A model generated the notes under the pieces. That model was not told where the DNA came from. It was given only the letters and a program-made list of their open reading frames with translations, and made no database searches. A stretch of 64,000 nucleotides of DNA. Origin: CAXXOK01 sp963663285. GTDB lineage: Bacteria > Bacillota > Clostridia > Christensenellales > Aristaeellaceae. The DNA lies in NCBI GenBank assembly GCA_963663285.2, contig CAXXNI010000004.1, positions 1,054,001 to 1,118,000 of the forward strand, given 5' to 3'. Positions 8,194-17,096 of the stretch are shown here, in pieces; positions within the stretch are counted from its first letter, which is position 1, and every line of letters begins with the position of its first letter. A program made the translations under genes and the position numbers.

Positions 8194-9864
8194 ATGGCCA
8201 CCGATTTGGATATCGCACGACAAGCAACACTGGAACCGATAGCAACCATCGCACAAAGGGCAGGCTTCCTGCCGGATTCGCTTTCCCCGTACGGGAAATA
8301 CATTGCCAAGATCAACGCCCGGGCATACCGGACGATGCCTGATAAAGCCAAGCTGATTCTGGTTACCGCGATCAACCCAACACCCGCGGGTGAAGGGAAA
8401 ACGACTGTTTCTGTTGCATTGGCTGATGGAATGACCGCCTGTTCAAAAAACGCCATGCTGGCGCTGCGGGAACCTTCGCTGGGACCGGTGTTCGGCATGA
8501 AGGGCGGCGCGACCGGCGGCGGGCACGCACAGGTTGTGCCGATGGAGAATATCAACCTGCATTTTACGGGCGATCTGCACGCCATCACCGCCGCCAACAA
8601 CCTGCTTTGCGCCATGGTGGATAACCATATCCAGCAGGGCAACGAACTGGGGATCGACCCCCGGCAGGTTACGTTCCGCCATTGTCTGGATGTGAACGAC
8701 CGCCAACTGCGCCAGATTGTGCAGGGGCTGGGCGGCAAAAAGAACGGCACCCCCCGCGAAGACGGTTTTGATATTACCGCTGCCAGCGAAGTGATGGCGG
8801 TATTCTGCCTCGCCTCCAGTCTGGAGGATTTAAAGGCACGGCTTAGCCGTATGGTGGTTGCCTACACCGTAAACGGCAAACCCGTTACCTGTGGACAGGT
8901 AGGCGCGGCGGGCGCGATGTGCGCGCTTTTGCGAGAGGCGTTTGACCCCAATCTGGTGCAAACGCTGGATGGCACGCCCTGCCTGATGCACGGCGGCCCC
9001 TTTGCCAATATCGCGCACGGCTGCAACAGTGTAGCCGCCACAAGCCTGGCACTGAAAATGGCTGACTATGTGGTAACCGAAGCCGGTTTCGGCGCAGACC
9101 TTGGCGCGGAGAAGTTTTTGGACATTAAATGCCGCATGAACGGCCTGTGGCCCAATGCGGTGGTGCTGGTCGCCACCCTGCGTGCGCTGAAGCACCATGG
9201 CGGCGCGGCAAAGACCGCGCTGGCGGAGCCGTCGAAGGATGCGCTTGCCAAGGGCATGGAAAATCTGCTATCCCACGCGCGCAACATCCGCACTGTGTGG
9301 CAAACGCCTGTGGTTGTGGCGCTGAACCATTTTATTACCGATTCGCAGGATGAAATCGCTTTTGTGCGCGATACGCTCGCGCAGCAGGGCGTGGCCTGCG
9401 AACTCTGCGACGGTTGGGCGCAGGGGGGAAAGGGGGCGATCGGTTTGGCGGAAGCAGTCTGCCGGGCTGCCGATAGCAACCCCGCACCGGCGCCCCATTA
9501 CACCTACGCCGATGAAGATACACTGGAAGGCAAAATTACCGCGATTGCCACACGCGTATACCACGCCGCCGATGTGCAGTTTACCGATGAGGCGCGTAAA
9601 GCGCTGGAACGCTTCACAGCGGATGGCTTTGGCCATTGCCCCGTGTGTATGGCCAAAACTCAGTACAGCATGAGCGATAATCCCGCCCTGCGCGGCGCAC
9701 CGGAAGGGTACACCCTTACGGTACGCTCCGCCCGCCTCAGCGCGGGGGCAGGCTTCGTAGTCGCCTTTACCGGCAACATCATCGCCATGCCGGGGCTGCC
9801 GAAACAACCGGCGGCGCTGGGGATCGACGTGGATGCCGAGGGGAACATAACCGGGCTGTTTTAA
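8194..9864 (+). CDS. fhs: Formate--tetrahydrofolate ligase
   Basis: This 556-residue cytoplasmic enzyme makes 10-formyl-tetrahydrofolate from formate, ATP and tetrahydrofolate, the entry of formate into one-carbon metabolism and the methyl branch of acetogenesis. The P-loop TPAGEGKTT is at residues 63-71. It is followed by SLGPVFGMKGGATGGG and HFTGDLHAITAANNL, signatures of the family. The C-terminal part has LSAGAGFVV and TGNIIAMPGLP, as expected. The length equals the usual ~556. The start has GGGAGG 7 bases upstream. It is transcribed alone or with the downstream Lrp gene (108-base gap). No other folate-pathway gene is in the window. Confidence 0.98.
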   Translation: MATDLDIARQATLEPIATIAQRAGFLPDSLSPYGKYIAKINARAYRTMPDKAKLILVTAINPTPAGEGKTTVSVALADGMTACSKNAMLALREPSLGPVFGMKGGATGGGHAQVVPMENINLHFTGDLHAITAANNLLCAMVDNHIQQGNELGIDPRQVTFRHCLDVNDRQLRQIVQGLGGKKNGTPREDGFDITAASEVMAVFCLASSLEDLKARLSRMVVAYTVNGKPVTCGQVGAAGAMCALLREAFDPNLVQTLDGTPCLMHGGPFANIAHGCNSVAATSLALKMADYVVTEAGFGADLGAEKFLDIKCRMNGLWPNAVVLVATLRALKHHGGAAKTALAEPSKDALAKGMENLLSHARNIRTVWQTPVVVALNHFITDSQDEIAFVRDTLAQQGVACELCDGWAQGGKGAIGLAEAVCRAADSNPAPAPHYTYADEDTLEGKITAIATRVYHAADVQFTDEARKALERFTADGFGHCPVCMAKTQYSMSDNPALRGAPEGYTLTVRSARLSAGAGFVVAFTGNIIAMPGLPKQPAALGIDVDAEGNITGLF

Positions 9865-9971
9865 TTTGGCCTTAACGGAAACCCCGTTCATTTTTAGGCT
9901 GCCGGCCCGCAGGGGTGCACCGCAGCCGTTTGGAGACGGAAAACCCGTCTATTTGAAAGGAGTCGTTACCT

Positions 9972-10463
9972 GTGCAGAATATGCAGATTGAACTTTTACA
10001 GCTACTTCAGCAGGATTGCCGCCTGCCGCTTGAAAAAATTGCCGTAATGATGGGGCAGACCCCCGAAACGATCGGCGCGATGATCGACGATATGGAAAAA
10101 CGCGGCGTTATCCTGCGCTATTCGCCCGTTATCAACTGGGACAAAACCGAAAAAGAGCGCGTGGAAGCGATGATTGAGGTTCGCGTAACCCCGCAGCGGG
10201 ACGAGGGCTTTGACGCGATTGCCAAGCGCATCTACCGGTTTGACGAAGTGAAAACCGTGTATTTAATGAGCGGCGCTTACGATTTGCTGCTGCTGGTAGA
10301 AGCGCATACCTTAAAGGAGCTGGGGTACTTTGTCAGCACCAAGCTGAGCGTGCTGGACAGCGTTACCGGCACAGCCACCCACTTTGTGCTCAAGCGCTAC
10401 AAGAGCGACGGCGTGATTTTCGAGGGCGAACAGCCGGATAAGCGACTGGCGGTGAATCCCTAA
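9972..10463 (+). CDS. Lrp/AsnC-family transcriptional regulator
   Basis: This 163-residue protein has an N-terminal winged helix (LLQLLQQDCRLPLEKIAVMM, EKRGVILRYSP) and a C-terminal RAM/AsnC ligand-binding domain from about residue 65 (VTPQRDEGFDAIA, VYLMSGAYDLLLLVEA). The start is the GTG at 9972 with AAAGGAG about 9 bases upstream; an ATG three codons later is possible. Its stop overlaps the aminotransferase start by one base (TAATG), so the two are translationally coupled. Lrp-aminotransferase pairs of this kind are common in Bacillota, and the regulator probably senses an amino acid handled by the enzyme. Confidence 0.92.
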   Translation: MQNMQIELLQLLQQDCRLPLEKIAVMMGQTPETIGAMIDDMEKRGVILRYSPVINWDKTEKERVEAMIEVRVTPQRDEGFDAIAKRIYRFDEVKTVYLMSGAYDLLLLVEAHTLKELGYFVSTKLSVLDSVTGTATHFVLKRYKSDGVIFEGEQPDKRLAVNP

Positions 10464-11641
10464 TGGAGTATAGCCGCTACATCAACCCGGATATCGCGGC
10501 CGTACCTAAAAGCGGTATCCGCAAGTTCTTTGATATTGTGCAAACCATGCCGGGCGCGATCTCGCTCGGCGTGGGCGAGCCGGATTTTGTGACCCCTTAC
10601 CACATCCGCAATGCCGCCATCGACAGCATTCTGGATGGGGAAACCCAGTACACAAGCAACTGGGGCCGCCTGTCCCTGCGCAAAGAGATTGCCCACTACC
10701 TGGAAACGCGCTACGGCCTCAGCTACGACCCGGAAAGCGAAGTGCTGGTTACCGTCGGCGCCAGTGAGGGTATCGATCTGGCAATGCGCGCACTGCTCTG
10801 CCCGGGGGACGAGGTGCTGGTACCCGAGCCCAGCTACGTCAGCTATCGCCCGTCGGTGGTGTTTGGCGGGGGCATACCCGTGCCGATTAAGACCGACGAA
10901 GAGCATAACTTTGTGCTGACAGCCGAAGAACTGGAAAGCGCCATCACCCCCAAAACCAAGGCGGTCATTTTGCCTTACCCCAATAACCCCACCGGCGCGA
11001 TTATTGGCCGCGCGGCACTGCAGCGGATTCGCGATGTGGTGGTAAGCCACGATCTGCTTGTGATCAGCGATGAAATCTACAGCGAGCTTTCCTATGGGCC
11101 GGAACCCCACGCAAGCATTGCGGAGCTTCCGGAGATGTGGGAGCGCACCGTATACATCAACGGTTTCAGCAAAGCGTTCGCGATGACGGGCTGGCGCGTC
11201 GGCTATGTTTGCGCGCCCGCGCCGCTGATGGATGTGATGGTAAAAATTCACCAATACACCATTATGTGCGCTTCCACCCAGGGGCAGGTTGCCGCGGAAG
11301 AGGCGCTGAAGCAGGGGCGTGAGGACGGCTATGACGATGTGCTGACCATGCGCCAGAGCTACGACCATCGCCGCAGGCTGATGTACAACGCATTCCGCAA
11401 AATGGGGCTGAGCTGCTTTGAACCGCTGGGCGCGTTTTACGTTTTCCCCAGCATTAAAAGCACGGGGCTGACCAGCGAAGCGTTTTGCGAGCGGCTGCTG
11501 CTGGAAAAAGAAGTGGCCTGTGTGCCCGGTACGGCGTTTGGCGCGTGCGGGGAAGGGCACATCCGCTGCTGCTATGCGACCGCGCTGGATCAGCTGGATA
11601 TTGCGTTGGAGCGTATTGCGGCGTTTGTGGAGAGTCTGTAA
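10463..11641 (+). CDS. PLP-dependent aminotransferase class I/II
   Basis: This 392-residue fold-type I aminotransferase has family markers: SLGVGEPDF near residue 35, PNNPTGA in the centre, the Schiff-base lysine Lys237 in NGFSKAFAMTGWR, and the C-terminal carboxylate-binding arginine in HIRCCYA. It transfers amino groups between an amino acid and a 2-oxo acid; aromatic, aspartate or alanine substrates are all possible. It begins on the last base of the Lrp stop codon. A GC-rich hairpin follows the stop. Confidence 0.93.
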   Translation: MEYSRYINPDIAAVPKSGIRKFFDIVQTMPGAISLGVGEPDFVTPYHIRNAAIDSILDGETQYTSNWGRLSLRKEIAHYLETRYGLSYDPESEVLVTVGASEGIDLAMRALLCPGDEVLVPEPSYVSYRPSVVFGGGIPVPIKTDEEHNFVLTAEELESAITPKTKAVILPYPNNPTGAIIGRAALQRIRDVVVSHDLLVISDEIYSELSYGPEPHASIAELPEMWERTVYINGFSKAFAMTGWRVGYVCAPAPLMDVMVKIHQYTIMCASTQGQVAAEEALKQGREDGYDDVLTMRQSYDHRRRLMYNAFRKMGLSCFEPLGAFYVFPSIKSTGLTSEAFCERLLLEKEVACVPGTAFGACGEGHIRCCYATALDQLDIALERIAAFVESL

Positions 11642-11652
11642 TTTTTACCGCT

Positions 11653-11706
11653 CCGTCCGGTGCGAAGGCATTGCTTTCGCGCCGGACGGGCGACGTGTGT
11701 TTTTTT
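11653..11706 (+). terminator. Probable terminator after the aminotransferase
   Basis: CCGTCCGG (11653-11660) pairs with CCGGACGG (11682-11689), with an inner GCGAA/TTCGC pairing (11662-11666 with 11676-11680). The T run (11700-11706) begins ten bases after the stem, further than usual, so this is a moderate call. Confidence 0.5.
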
Positions 11707-11733
11707 CTTTCGTGATCCAATAAGGAGGTACCC

Positions 11734-12915
11734 ATGCTGCGTAAATCCCTGGCATTGTTCTTACTGCTTTGTTTACTGCTTCCCCTCGCCGCGATAGCGA
11801 CAGAGGACGACCAGGAAGTTTACATAACCATTTTCGATTCGGAAGGAACGGAAATTGCCGACGGCAACGCATCGGACGCCGCGGTGCCGGAAGCCGAAAC
11901 GGTGGAAACGGTTGACCGTTCAGCGCCTGTGTATGAACCGGATGGCTCCATTTTATTGAAGCTGACGTTTACGGGCGATTTTACCATCGGCGAAAATGCG
12001 CAATACAGCGGGGAGTCCATCTTCAATCAGGAGCTGGATAAGCAGGATGGCGATTTAAACTTTCCGTTCCGCAATTTTAAAGAAATTTTGGAAAACGACG
12101 ATTGGACCGTGCTGAATTTTGAAGGCACGCTGACCACCGCCGGGCGCAACCGCAATAAGCTGAACAACAGCTTTTTGTTCCGCGCCGATCCCTCTTACGT
12201 GTCCATGCTGTCGGATAACGGCGTGGAATGCGTTTCGCTGGAGAATAACCACGTGCTGGATATGGGCGAGGACGGCCTTGCCGAAACCAAGGAAACCCTG
12301 ACAGGCGCGGGCGTTAGCTATTACTGCGAGAGCGAGCCGCTGATTTTCACCCTGAAAGGCGTTAAAATGGGGATGCTGGCCTACCAGACCTTCGACCAGT
12401 ACAGCCGCCTGTTTGACGAAGTGCCGCAGGATGTAAGAACCCTGAAATCGCAGGGCTGCGAGGTTGTGGTGATCAGTTTCCACTGGGGCGCGGAGAAGGA
12501 TTATTACCCCAACGCGAACCAGCAGAAGCTGGCAAAACTGGCCATCGACGCGGGCGCAGATTTGATTGTGGGACACCACAGCCACCGCATAAACCCGATT
12601 GAAGAATATAACGGCAAATATATTGTGTATTCGCTGGGCAACTTCTGCTTTGCAGGCAACAGCAAGCCGGATGATATGAGCACCTTTGTATTCCAGATCA
12701 AGCTGCGTGTGAAGGACGGCGTTTGCGAAAACGACAGCTTCATCATCATCCCATCCCGCATTTCCAGCAACGCGAAGTACAATGACTTTATTCCCACCCC
12801 CTATACCAAACAGGAGAATATTGAAAGCCTGATAAGCGTACTGAAAAAGAACGGCCAGAGGCTGGATAACCCGGTGGAGGAATATCCGGTGTCCTGGCCG
12901 GGCGAAGACGAGTAA
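11734..12915 (+). CDS. CapA-family protein (poly-gamma-glutamate synthesis type), exported
   Basis: This 393-residue protein starts with a signal peptide (MLRKSLALFLLLCLLLPLAA, cut probably near ATED), so it acts outside the membrane. An acidic linker follows to about residue 75. The CapA/PgsA metallophosphatase-like domain has FTGDFTIG, NFEGTLT, ENNHVLDMGEDGL, FHWGAEKDYYPN, GHHSHRINP and IVYSLGNF in the usual order. CapA proteins take part in making or attaching poly-gamma-glutamate, but many Clostridial homologues stand apart from capsule genes, as here, and their role is unknown. There is no capB or capC nearby. AAGGAGG lies upstream of the ATG. Confidence 0.88.
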   Translation: MLRKSLALFLLLCLLLPLAAIATEDDQEVYITIFDSEGTEIADGNASDAAVPEAETVETVDRSAPVYEPDGSILLKLTFTGDFTIGENAQYSGESIFNQELDKQDGDLNFPFRNFKEILENDDWTVLNFEGTLTTAGRNRNKLNNSFLFRADPSYVSMLSDNGVECVSLENNHVLDMGEDGLAETKETLTGAGVSYYCESEPLIFTLKGVKMGMLAYQTFDQYSRLFDEVPQDVRTLKSQGCEVVVISFHWGAEKDYYPNANQQKLAKLAIDAGADLIVGHHSHRINPIEEYNGKYIVYSLGNFCFAGNSKPDDMSTFVFQIKLRVKDGVCENDSFIIIPSRISSNAKYNDFIPTPYTKQENIESLISVLKKNGQRLDNPVEEYPVSWPGEDE

Positions 12916-12948
12916 CTATCCCTTGCGGGATAAAACGGAGTGATAGAG

Positions 12949-13359
12949 TTGGCTTATTGCGCCTATTGTAAAGCACATATTTTCGATAATCAGCGAAAAT
13001 GCCCCAATTGCGGCAGCACCGACTTTATCAAAGAGGAGGAGCCAGTAAGCGAGCCTAAGGTCGTTTACGTAGAGAAGCCGCCGCAGCATGTGGTATACGT
13101 GGAAAAGCCGGTGTATCAAACTGTGTATGTCCGCAGCAACGAATCGGATAAAAGCCGGGGGATTGCGTTTCTGTTGTGCTTCATTTTCGGCATTTGGGGC
13201 GTACACCGTTTTTACGTAGGGAAAATCGGCTCCGGTATTATGTTCCTGCTTACGGCGGGGTGGTGTGGTATCGGCTGGCTGGTGGATATTATCGCGATCG
13301 TGGGCGGCACCTTCCGGGATAAGGAAGGGCTGCTCCTGAAAAAGTGGGGAGGAAGCTGA
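12949..13359 (+). CDS. Zinc-ribbon and TM2-domain membrane protein with VVYVEKP repeats
   Basis: I place the start at the TTG at 12949, with GGAG 8 bases upstream; a GTG at 12940 overlaps that GGAG and is less likely. The N-terminus is a four-cysteine ribbon (CAYCKAH then CPNCGS). It is followed by repeated VVYVEKP-like units (residues ~38-60). A TM2 domain follows, with two helices around FLLCFIFGIWGVHRFYVGK and GIGWLVDIIAIVGG. TM2 proteins are small membrane proteins of mostly unknown function. It is followed with no gap by a GNAT gene (TGA then ATG), so the two are coupled. Confidence 0.8.
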   Translation: MAYCAYCKAHIFDNQRKCPNCGSTDFIKEEEPVSEPKVVYVEKPPQHVVYVEKPVYQTVYVRSNESDKSRGIAFLLCFIFGIWGVHRFYVGKIGSGIMFLLTAGWCGIGWLVDIIAIVGGTFRDKEGLLLKKWGGS

Positions 13360-13920
13360 ATGCCGTATCTGTACGGGGATACCATTATGCTGCGGGAGTA
13401 TCGGCAGGATGATATGCAGGCCATCCGCGCGTGGGTGAACGATGCGGACAGCGTACGCTATTTAAGCTCCCGCTATTGGATGCCGCAAAGCTATGCCGAT
13501 ACGGCTGACTTTTTGGACCACGTGACCCATGCGGGGCCGAACGGGGCTTATTTTGTGATTGCCCAGAAGGAAACGCAGGTCTACATCGGCCAGATCGATT
13601 TAATGAGCATCAACTGGAAACTGCGCAACGCGGAGATTGCCATGGTGATCGGCAACGAAGGCAAACGCGGTAAAGGCATCGGTACACAGGCGCTGAAACT
13701 GATGCTGGATTATGCATTCGGTACGCTGGGACTGGAGCGTATCTCGCTGGAGGTGGCAACCGCCAACGAGCGCGCCATACACTGCTATCAAAAGGCCGGT
13801 TTTACGCTGGAAGGCGTGAAACGCCACGCGTTTATGGTGGACGGCGAATATGCCGATCTGGCGATGATGGCGGTGTTGTCCGGGGAATGGAAACAAATGC
13901 GCACCGCTGCCGAAGCCTAA
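13360..13920 (+). CDS. GNAT-family N-acetyltransferase (RimJ/RimL-like)
   Basis: This 186-residue protein has an acetyl-CoA-binding motif A in NEGKRGKGIGTQALKLML (RGKGIG core). ERISLEVATANERAIHCYQKAGF follows, the usual RimL-type C-terminal motif. The substrate is unknown; N-terminal or small-molecule amine acetylation is typical. The ATG directly follows the TGA of the TM2 gene and uses GGGAGG inside that gene. Confidence 0.9.
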   Translation: MPYLYGDTIMLREYRQDDMQAIRAWVNDADSVRYLSSRYWMPQSYADTADFLDHVTHAGPNGAYFVIAQKETQVYIGQIDLMSINWKLRNAEIAMVIGNEGKRGKGIGTQALKLMLDYAFGTLGLERISLEVATANERAIHCYQKAGFTLEGVKRHAFMVDGEYADLAMMAVLSGEWKQMRTAAEA

Positions 13921-13948
13921 AAGCGCCGTAAGGATTTTTCCGCAGGGA

Positions 13949-13978
13949 TTGACGTAACGCTTATGGTTCGGCTACAAT
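13949..13978 (+). promoter_or_regulatory. Sigma-A promoter of the aspartate kinase gene
   Basis: TTGACG (13949-13954) and TACAAT (13973-13978) are 18 bases apart, about 88 bases before the start. The leader shows no lysine riboswitch that I can recognise. Confidence 0.65.
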
Positions 13979-14066
13979 TAAGATTTGTGGGGTTTGAGCA
14001 TAAGATCGCCCCGCAGCGTACCACAGACGGCCGAGCGGCCGGTGGATATAGGAGGGGAACGATAGG

Positions 14067-15383
14067 ATGGGCCATATCGTTGCAAAGTTTGGTGGCAGTT
14101 CGCTGGCCGATGCGGGACAGTTTCGCAAAGTGCGGGATATACTCCAAATGGACGCGCGGCGTGTGTATGTTGTACCCAGCGCTCCCGGACGGAGAAATGC
14201 CAAGGATGATAAAGTAACCGATCTTTTGTATGATGTCTTTAACCAGCGGGAAAGCGGCGGCGATTGGGAAGCTGCCTTTACGCTGGTGGAAGCGCGTTAC
14301 CGCGAAATTGCAAGGGATTTGCAATTGACGCTGGATTTGGATGCTGCGTTGGACGCGATTCGTGCCGATGTAGCCGCCGGCGCTGGCAAGGATTACTGTG
14401 CCAGCCGCGGAGAGTATTTAAACGGGCTGCTGCTCAGCAATTTCCTGGGCTATCAGTTTATCGACCCCAAGGATTGCATCTTCTTTACGCGGGAAGGCGC
14501 GTTTGACAGCGAAAAGACCAACGATACGATGGGAAAATTGCTGGCCGATGCGCCCAACGCTGTTGTGCCCGGGTTTTACGGTGCTATGCCGGACGGTGCT
14601 ATCCGCACGTTCAGCCGCGGCGGCAGCGATATTACCGGCGCGATTGTCGCGCGTGCGGCAGGCGCGGAACTGTATGAAAACTGGACGGACGTTTCCGGCT
14701 TTTTAATGGCTGACCCCCGGCTGGTACCGGGCGCGCTGCCGATTGAAAACATTACATACCGCGAACTGCGGGAGCTAAGCTACATGGGCGCAACCGTACT
14801 GCATGAGGACAGTGTTTTCCCCGTGCACCGTGCGGGCATTCCCACCAACATCCGCAACACTAACCAGCCGGATCACCGCGGCACGATGATTACGCACCAG
14901 TGCGAAGTGGAAAAGAACCCGTATGTCATTACCGGCGTAGCGGGCCGTTTAGGCTTTTCAGTCATTTCCATTGAGAAAGCCATGATGAACGCCGAACGGG
15001 GCTTCGGCCGCAGGGTGTTGCAGGCGATTGAGGAATCCGGGCTTTCGTTTGAGCATCTGCCTACGGGCATTGACACGCTCTGCGTAGTCATAGAAACGGC
15101 GCAGTTAATGGCCGTGAAGGATCAGGTTGTGACCCGCATTATGGAGCTTACTTCCCCTGACAGCCTGACCATTCATGACGACATGGGCGTGATTGCCACG
15201 GTTGGCCGCGGCATGGTGCACAATCCCGGCACGGCGGCAAGGCTGTTCTCGGCGCTCAGCCGCGAGCACGTTAACGTGCGGATGATCGATCAGGGCTCCA
15301 GCGAGCTGAGCATTCTGGTCGGCGTGGACAGCTGTGATTTTGAGTCCTCCATTCGCGCGATTTACCATGAATTCGTGAAATAA
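14067..15383 (+). CDS. Aspartate kinase
   Basis: This 438-residue enzyme phosphorylates aspartate, the first step toward lysine, threonine, methionine and diaminopimelate. VAKFGGSSLAD lies at the N-terminus, FSRGGSDITGAIVA is the aspartate-binding region, and two ACT-type regulatory segments follow residue 300 (GFSVISIEKAMM and VNVRMIDQGSSELSI). Feedback control by an amino acid is therefore likely. It is somewhat longer than the ~400-residue LysC type because of an insertion after YVVPSAPGRR. AGGAGGGG precedes the ATG. No other aspartate-pathway gene is next to it. Confidence 0.95.
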   Translation: MGHIVAKFGGSSLADAGQFRKVRDILQMDARRVYVVPSAPGRRNAKDDKVTDLLYDVFNQRESGGDWEAAFTLVEARYREIARDLQLTLDLDAALDAIRADVAAGAGKDYCASRGEYLNGLLLSNFLGYQFIDPKDCIFFTREGAFDSEKTNDTMGKLLADAPNAVVPGFYGAMPDGAIRTFSRGGSDITGAIVARAAGAELYENWTDVSGFLMADPRLVPGALPIENITYRELRELSYMGATVLHEDSVFPVHRAGIPTNIRNTNQPDHRGTMITHQCEVEKNPYVITGVAGRLGFSVISIEKAMMNAERGFGRRVLQAIEESGLSFEHLPTGIDTLCVVIETAQLMAVKDQVVTRIMELTSPDSLTIHDDMGVIATVGRGMVHNPGTAARLFSALSREHVNVRMIDQGSSELSILVGVDSCDFESSIRAIYHEFVK

Positions 15384-15458
15384 TTCGTATTCTTCAGGAG
15401 GGATGGGCGTTGCCTGTCCCTCTTTTCCACACCGCCGGCGAAAAAGGAGCGTATCTGC

Positions 15459-17096
15459 ATGAAAAACATCCGCTTCCTGCATCGTGGTTCTCCATGGCCG
15501 TGGCAAAGCAAAGCGCAGCGTATATGGTACCGGATCTGCGCGGTGTGTTTGGCTGTGTTTTTTGCGTACGCCGCTTTTGTAAGCCGAAGCGGCATTTTCC
15601 AGTCCGGGGCGGAAACGTTGGCGGCGCTTTTATGGTTTATTATAGTTGCCGCAGTACTGTACGCCGGGCTTAACTGGCTCTCGGCCCGTCCGCTGGGAAA
15701 GCGCAGCGTGCCGGATCACCGTGCGCGTCTGCACCTTGGCGTGTTTGCCGCTGCCGCGGGCGTCAGCCTTGCGACTTTGCTGGTGTTTTTAGCGGCAGCC
15801 AATCCGGGCGGCGTATCGGTGGATTCTGCGGTACAGTGGACGCAGGCCAACACAGGGCGCTATTCCAACTGGCACCCGGTATTTCACACGCTGCTGCTGC
15901 GGCTGTGTGTGCTGGTGACGCCCAGTTATACCTTTGCGCTATTGGTGCAGTGCGTCTTTTTCAGCTTATCGCTCGGTTATCTGGTGGCAACGCTGCACGC
16001 GTGGGGCATAAACAAGTGGCTGCTTCTTGCGGCTGCGGCGGTAGTGACGGCATCGCCCATTGTTGGCAATACCCTGATGTATTTATGGAAGGACAACGCC
16101 ATGACCATCGGCGTGATCCTGCTAACGGCACAGGGGGTTAATGTATATTACAGCCGCGGCGGGTGGCTGCGCAGCTGGCGCAATGCGGCGGCTTTCGGGC
16201 TGGCGCTCGCTTTTACGACGATGGTACGGCATAACGCTTTTTTCTTTACGCTGCCGCTTTTACTTATGGTGCTGTTTACCTGCCGCAGGCAGCTGCGGTT
16301 TACCCTGACTGCTGCAGCGGTGTTGATTACTGCACTGGCGCTGGTATGGGGGCCGCTGTATGCGGCTCTGCCCATAACCTATCCCAACAACACGGTGGAA
16401 GAGGCGATCGGCATCCCCATGACGGTGCTTTGCGATGTACGCGCGCAAAACCCGGATGCACTGGATGCGGAAACACTCGCATTTACCAACGCCATGGCAG
16501 ATGAAACCAGCTGGGAGAGCTATCAGCTGCATAACTATAATTCCATTAAATTCGGTACGGCGCGCGGCGTGGTAAGCCATGCAACGCTTACGCAAATCCT
16601 GCGGATGACGGTAAACACCATTAAAGCCGATCCGGCTGCCGCATTTGCCGCGGTAAACGGGGTGACCGATCTGGTTTGGGGTCTGGATAACGAAGGAGAC
16701 GCCAATATAACCGTGCGTAACTCGGGGCATCTGCCCACGGTGCCTAAATACGACGGCCGCTTGAATCACATCGGCGCGGCGCTGAAAGCGCTAATCACCG
16801 CACCTTTCTCCTTGAACCTTTTGGGGTGGTACTTCGGCAATATCGGGGTTTCCTTTGCCTTGATGCTGGTATTTGCACTGCGGGCGCTGCGCCGCAGCGG
16901 TACGCGGGCGCTGCTCCTGTGCCTGCCTGTGCTTATATATAATCTGGGCACCATGTGCCTGTTGTGTGGTAAGGATGCGCGGTTCTTTGCATTCAGCCCG
17001 CTGCTTTGCACCTTTACATTCTTTGTATTGCTTCGGGATGCAGCGCACGGCAAGCCTCCGGAAGCATCCGCTGCAGTGATGGAGGAAACGGTATGA
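15459..17096 (+). CDS. Polytopic membrane protein, GT-C/DUF6020-like
   Basis: This 545-residue protein has about eleven to thirteen hydrophobic helices. A conserved-looking loop after the third helix (GVSVDSAVQW, then NWHPVFHTLLLRL) resembles the first extracytoplasmic loop of GT-C lipid-linked glycosyltransferases and the DUF6020 group. An extracytoplasmic stretch of about 130 residues lies between later helices. A role in cell-surface glycan assembly is possible but not shown. Its stop overlaps the TSUP start (ATGA), so the two are translationally coupled. AAGGAG precedes the ATG. Confidence 0.75.
   Translation: MKNIRFLHRGSPWPWQSKAQRIWYRICAVCLAVFFAYAAFVSRSGIFQSGAETLAALLWFIIVAAVLYAGLNWLSARPLGKRSVPDHRARLHLGVFAAAAGVSLATLLVFLAAANPGGVSVDSAVQWTQANTGRYSNWHPVFHTLLLRLCVLVTPSYTFALLVQCVFFSLSLGYLVATLHAWGINKWLLLAAAAVVTASPIVGNTLMYLWKDNAMTIGVILLTAQGVNVYYSRGGWLRSWRNAAAFGLALAFTTMVRHNAFFFTLPLLLMVLFTCRRQLRFTLTAAAVLITALALVWGPLYAALPITYPNNTVEEAIGIPMTVLCDVRAQNPDALDAETLAFTNAMADETSWESYQLHNYNSIKFGTARGVVSHATLTQILRMTVNTIKADPAAAFAAVNGVTDLVWGLDNEGDANITVRNSGHLPTVPKYDGRLNHIGAALKALITAPFSLNLLGWYFGNIGVSFALMLVFALRALRRSGTRALLLCLPVLIYNLGTMCLLCGKDARFFAFSPLLCTFTFFVLLRDAAHGKPPEASAAVMEETV

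Noticed and set aside
10460..11560. 366-codon open frame antisense to the aminotransferase
   Set aside because: It is a composition-driven shadow of a clear PLP enzyme.
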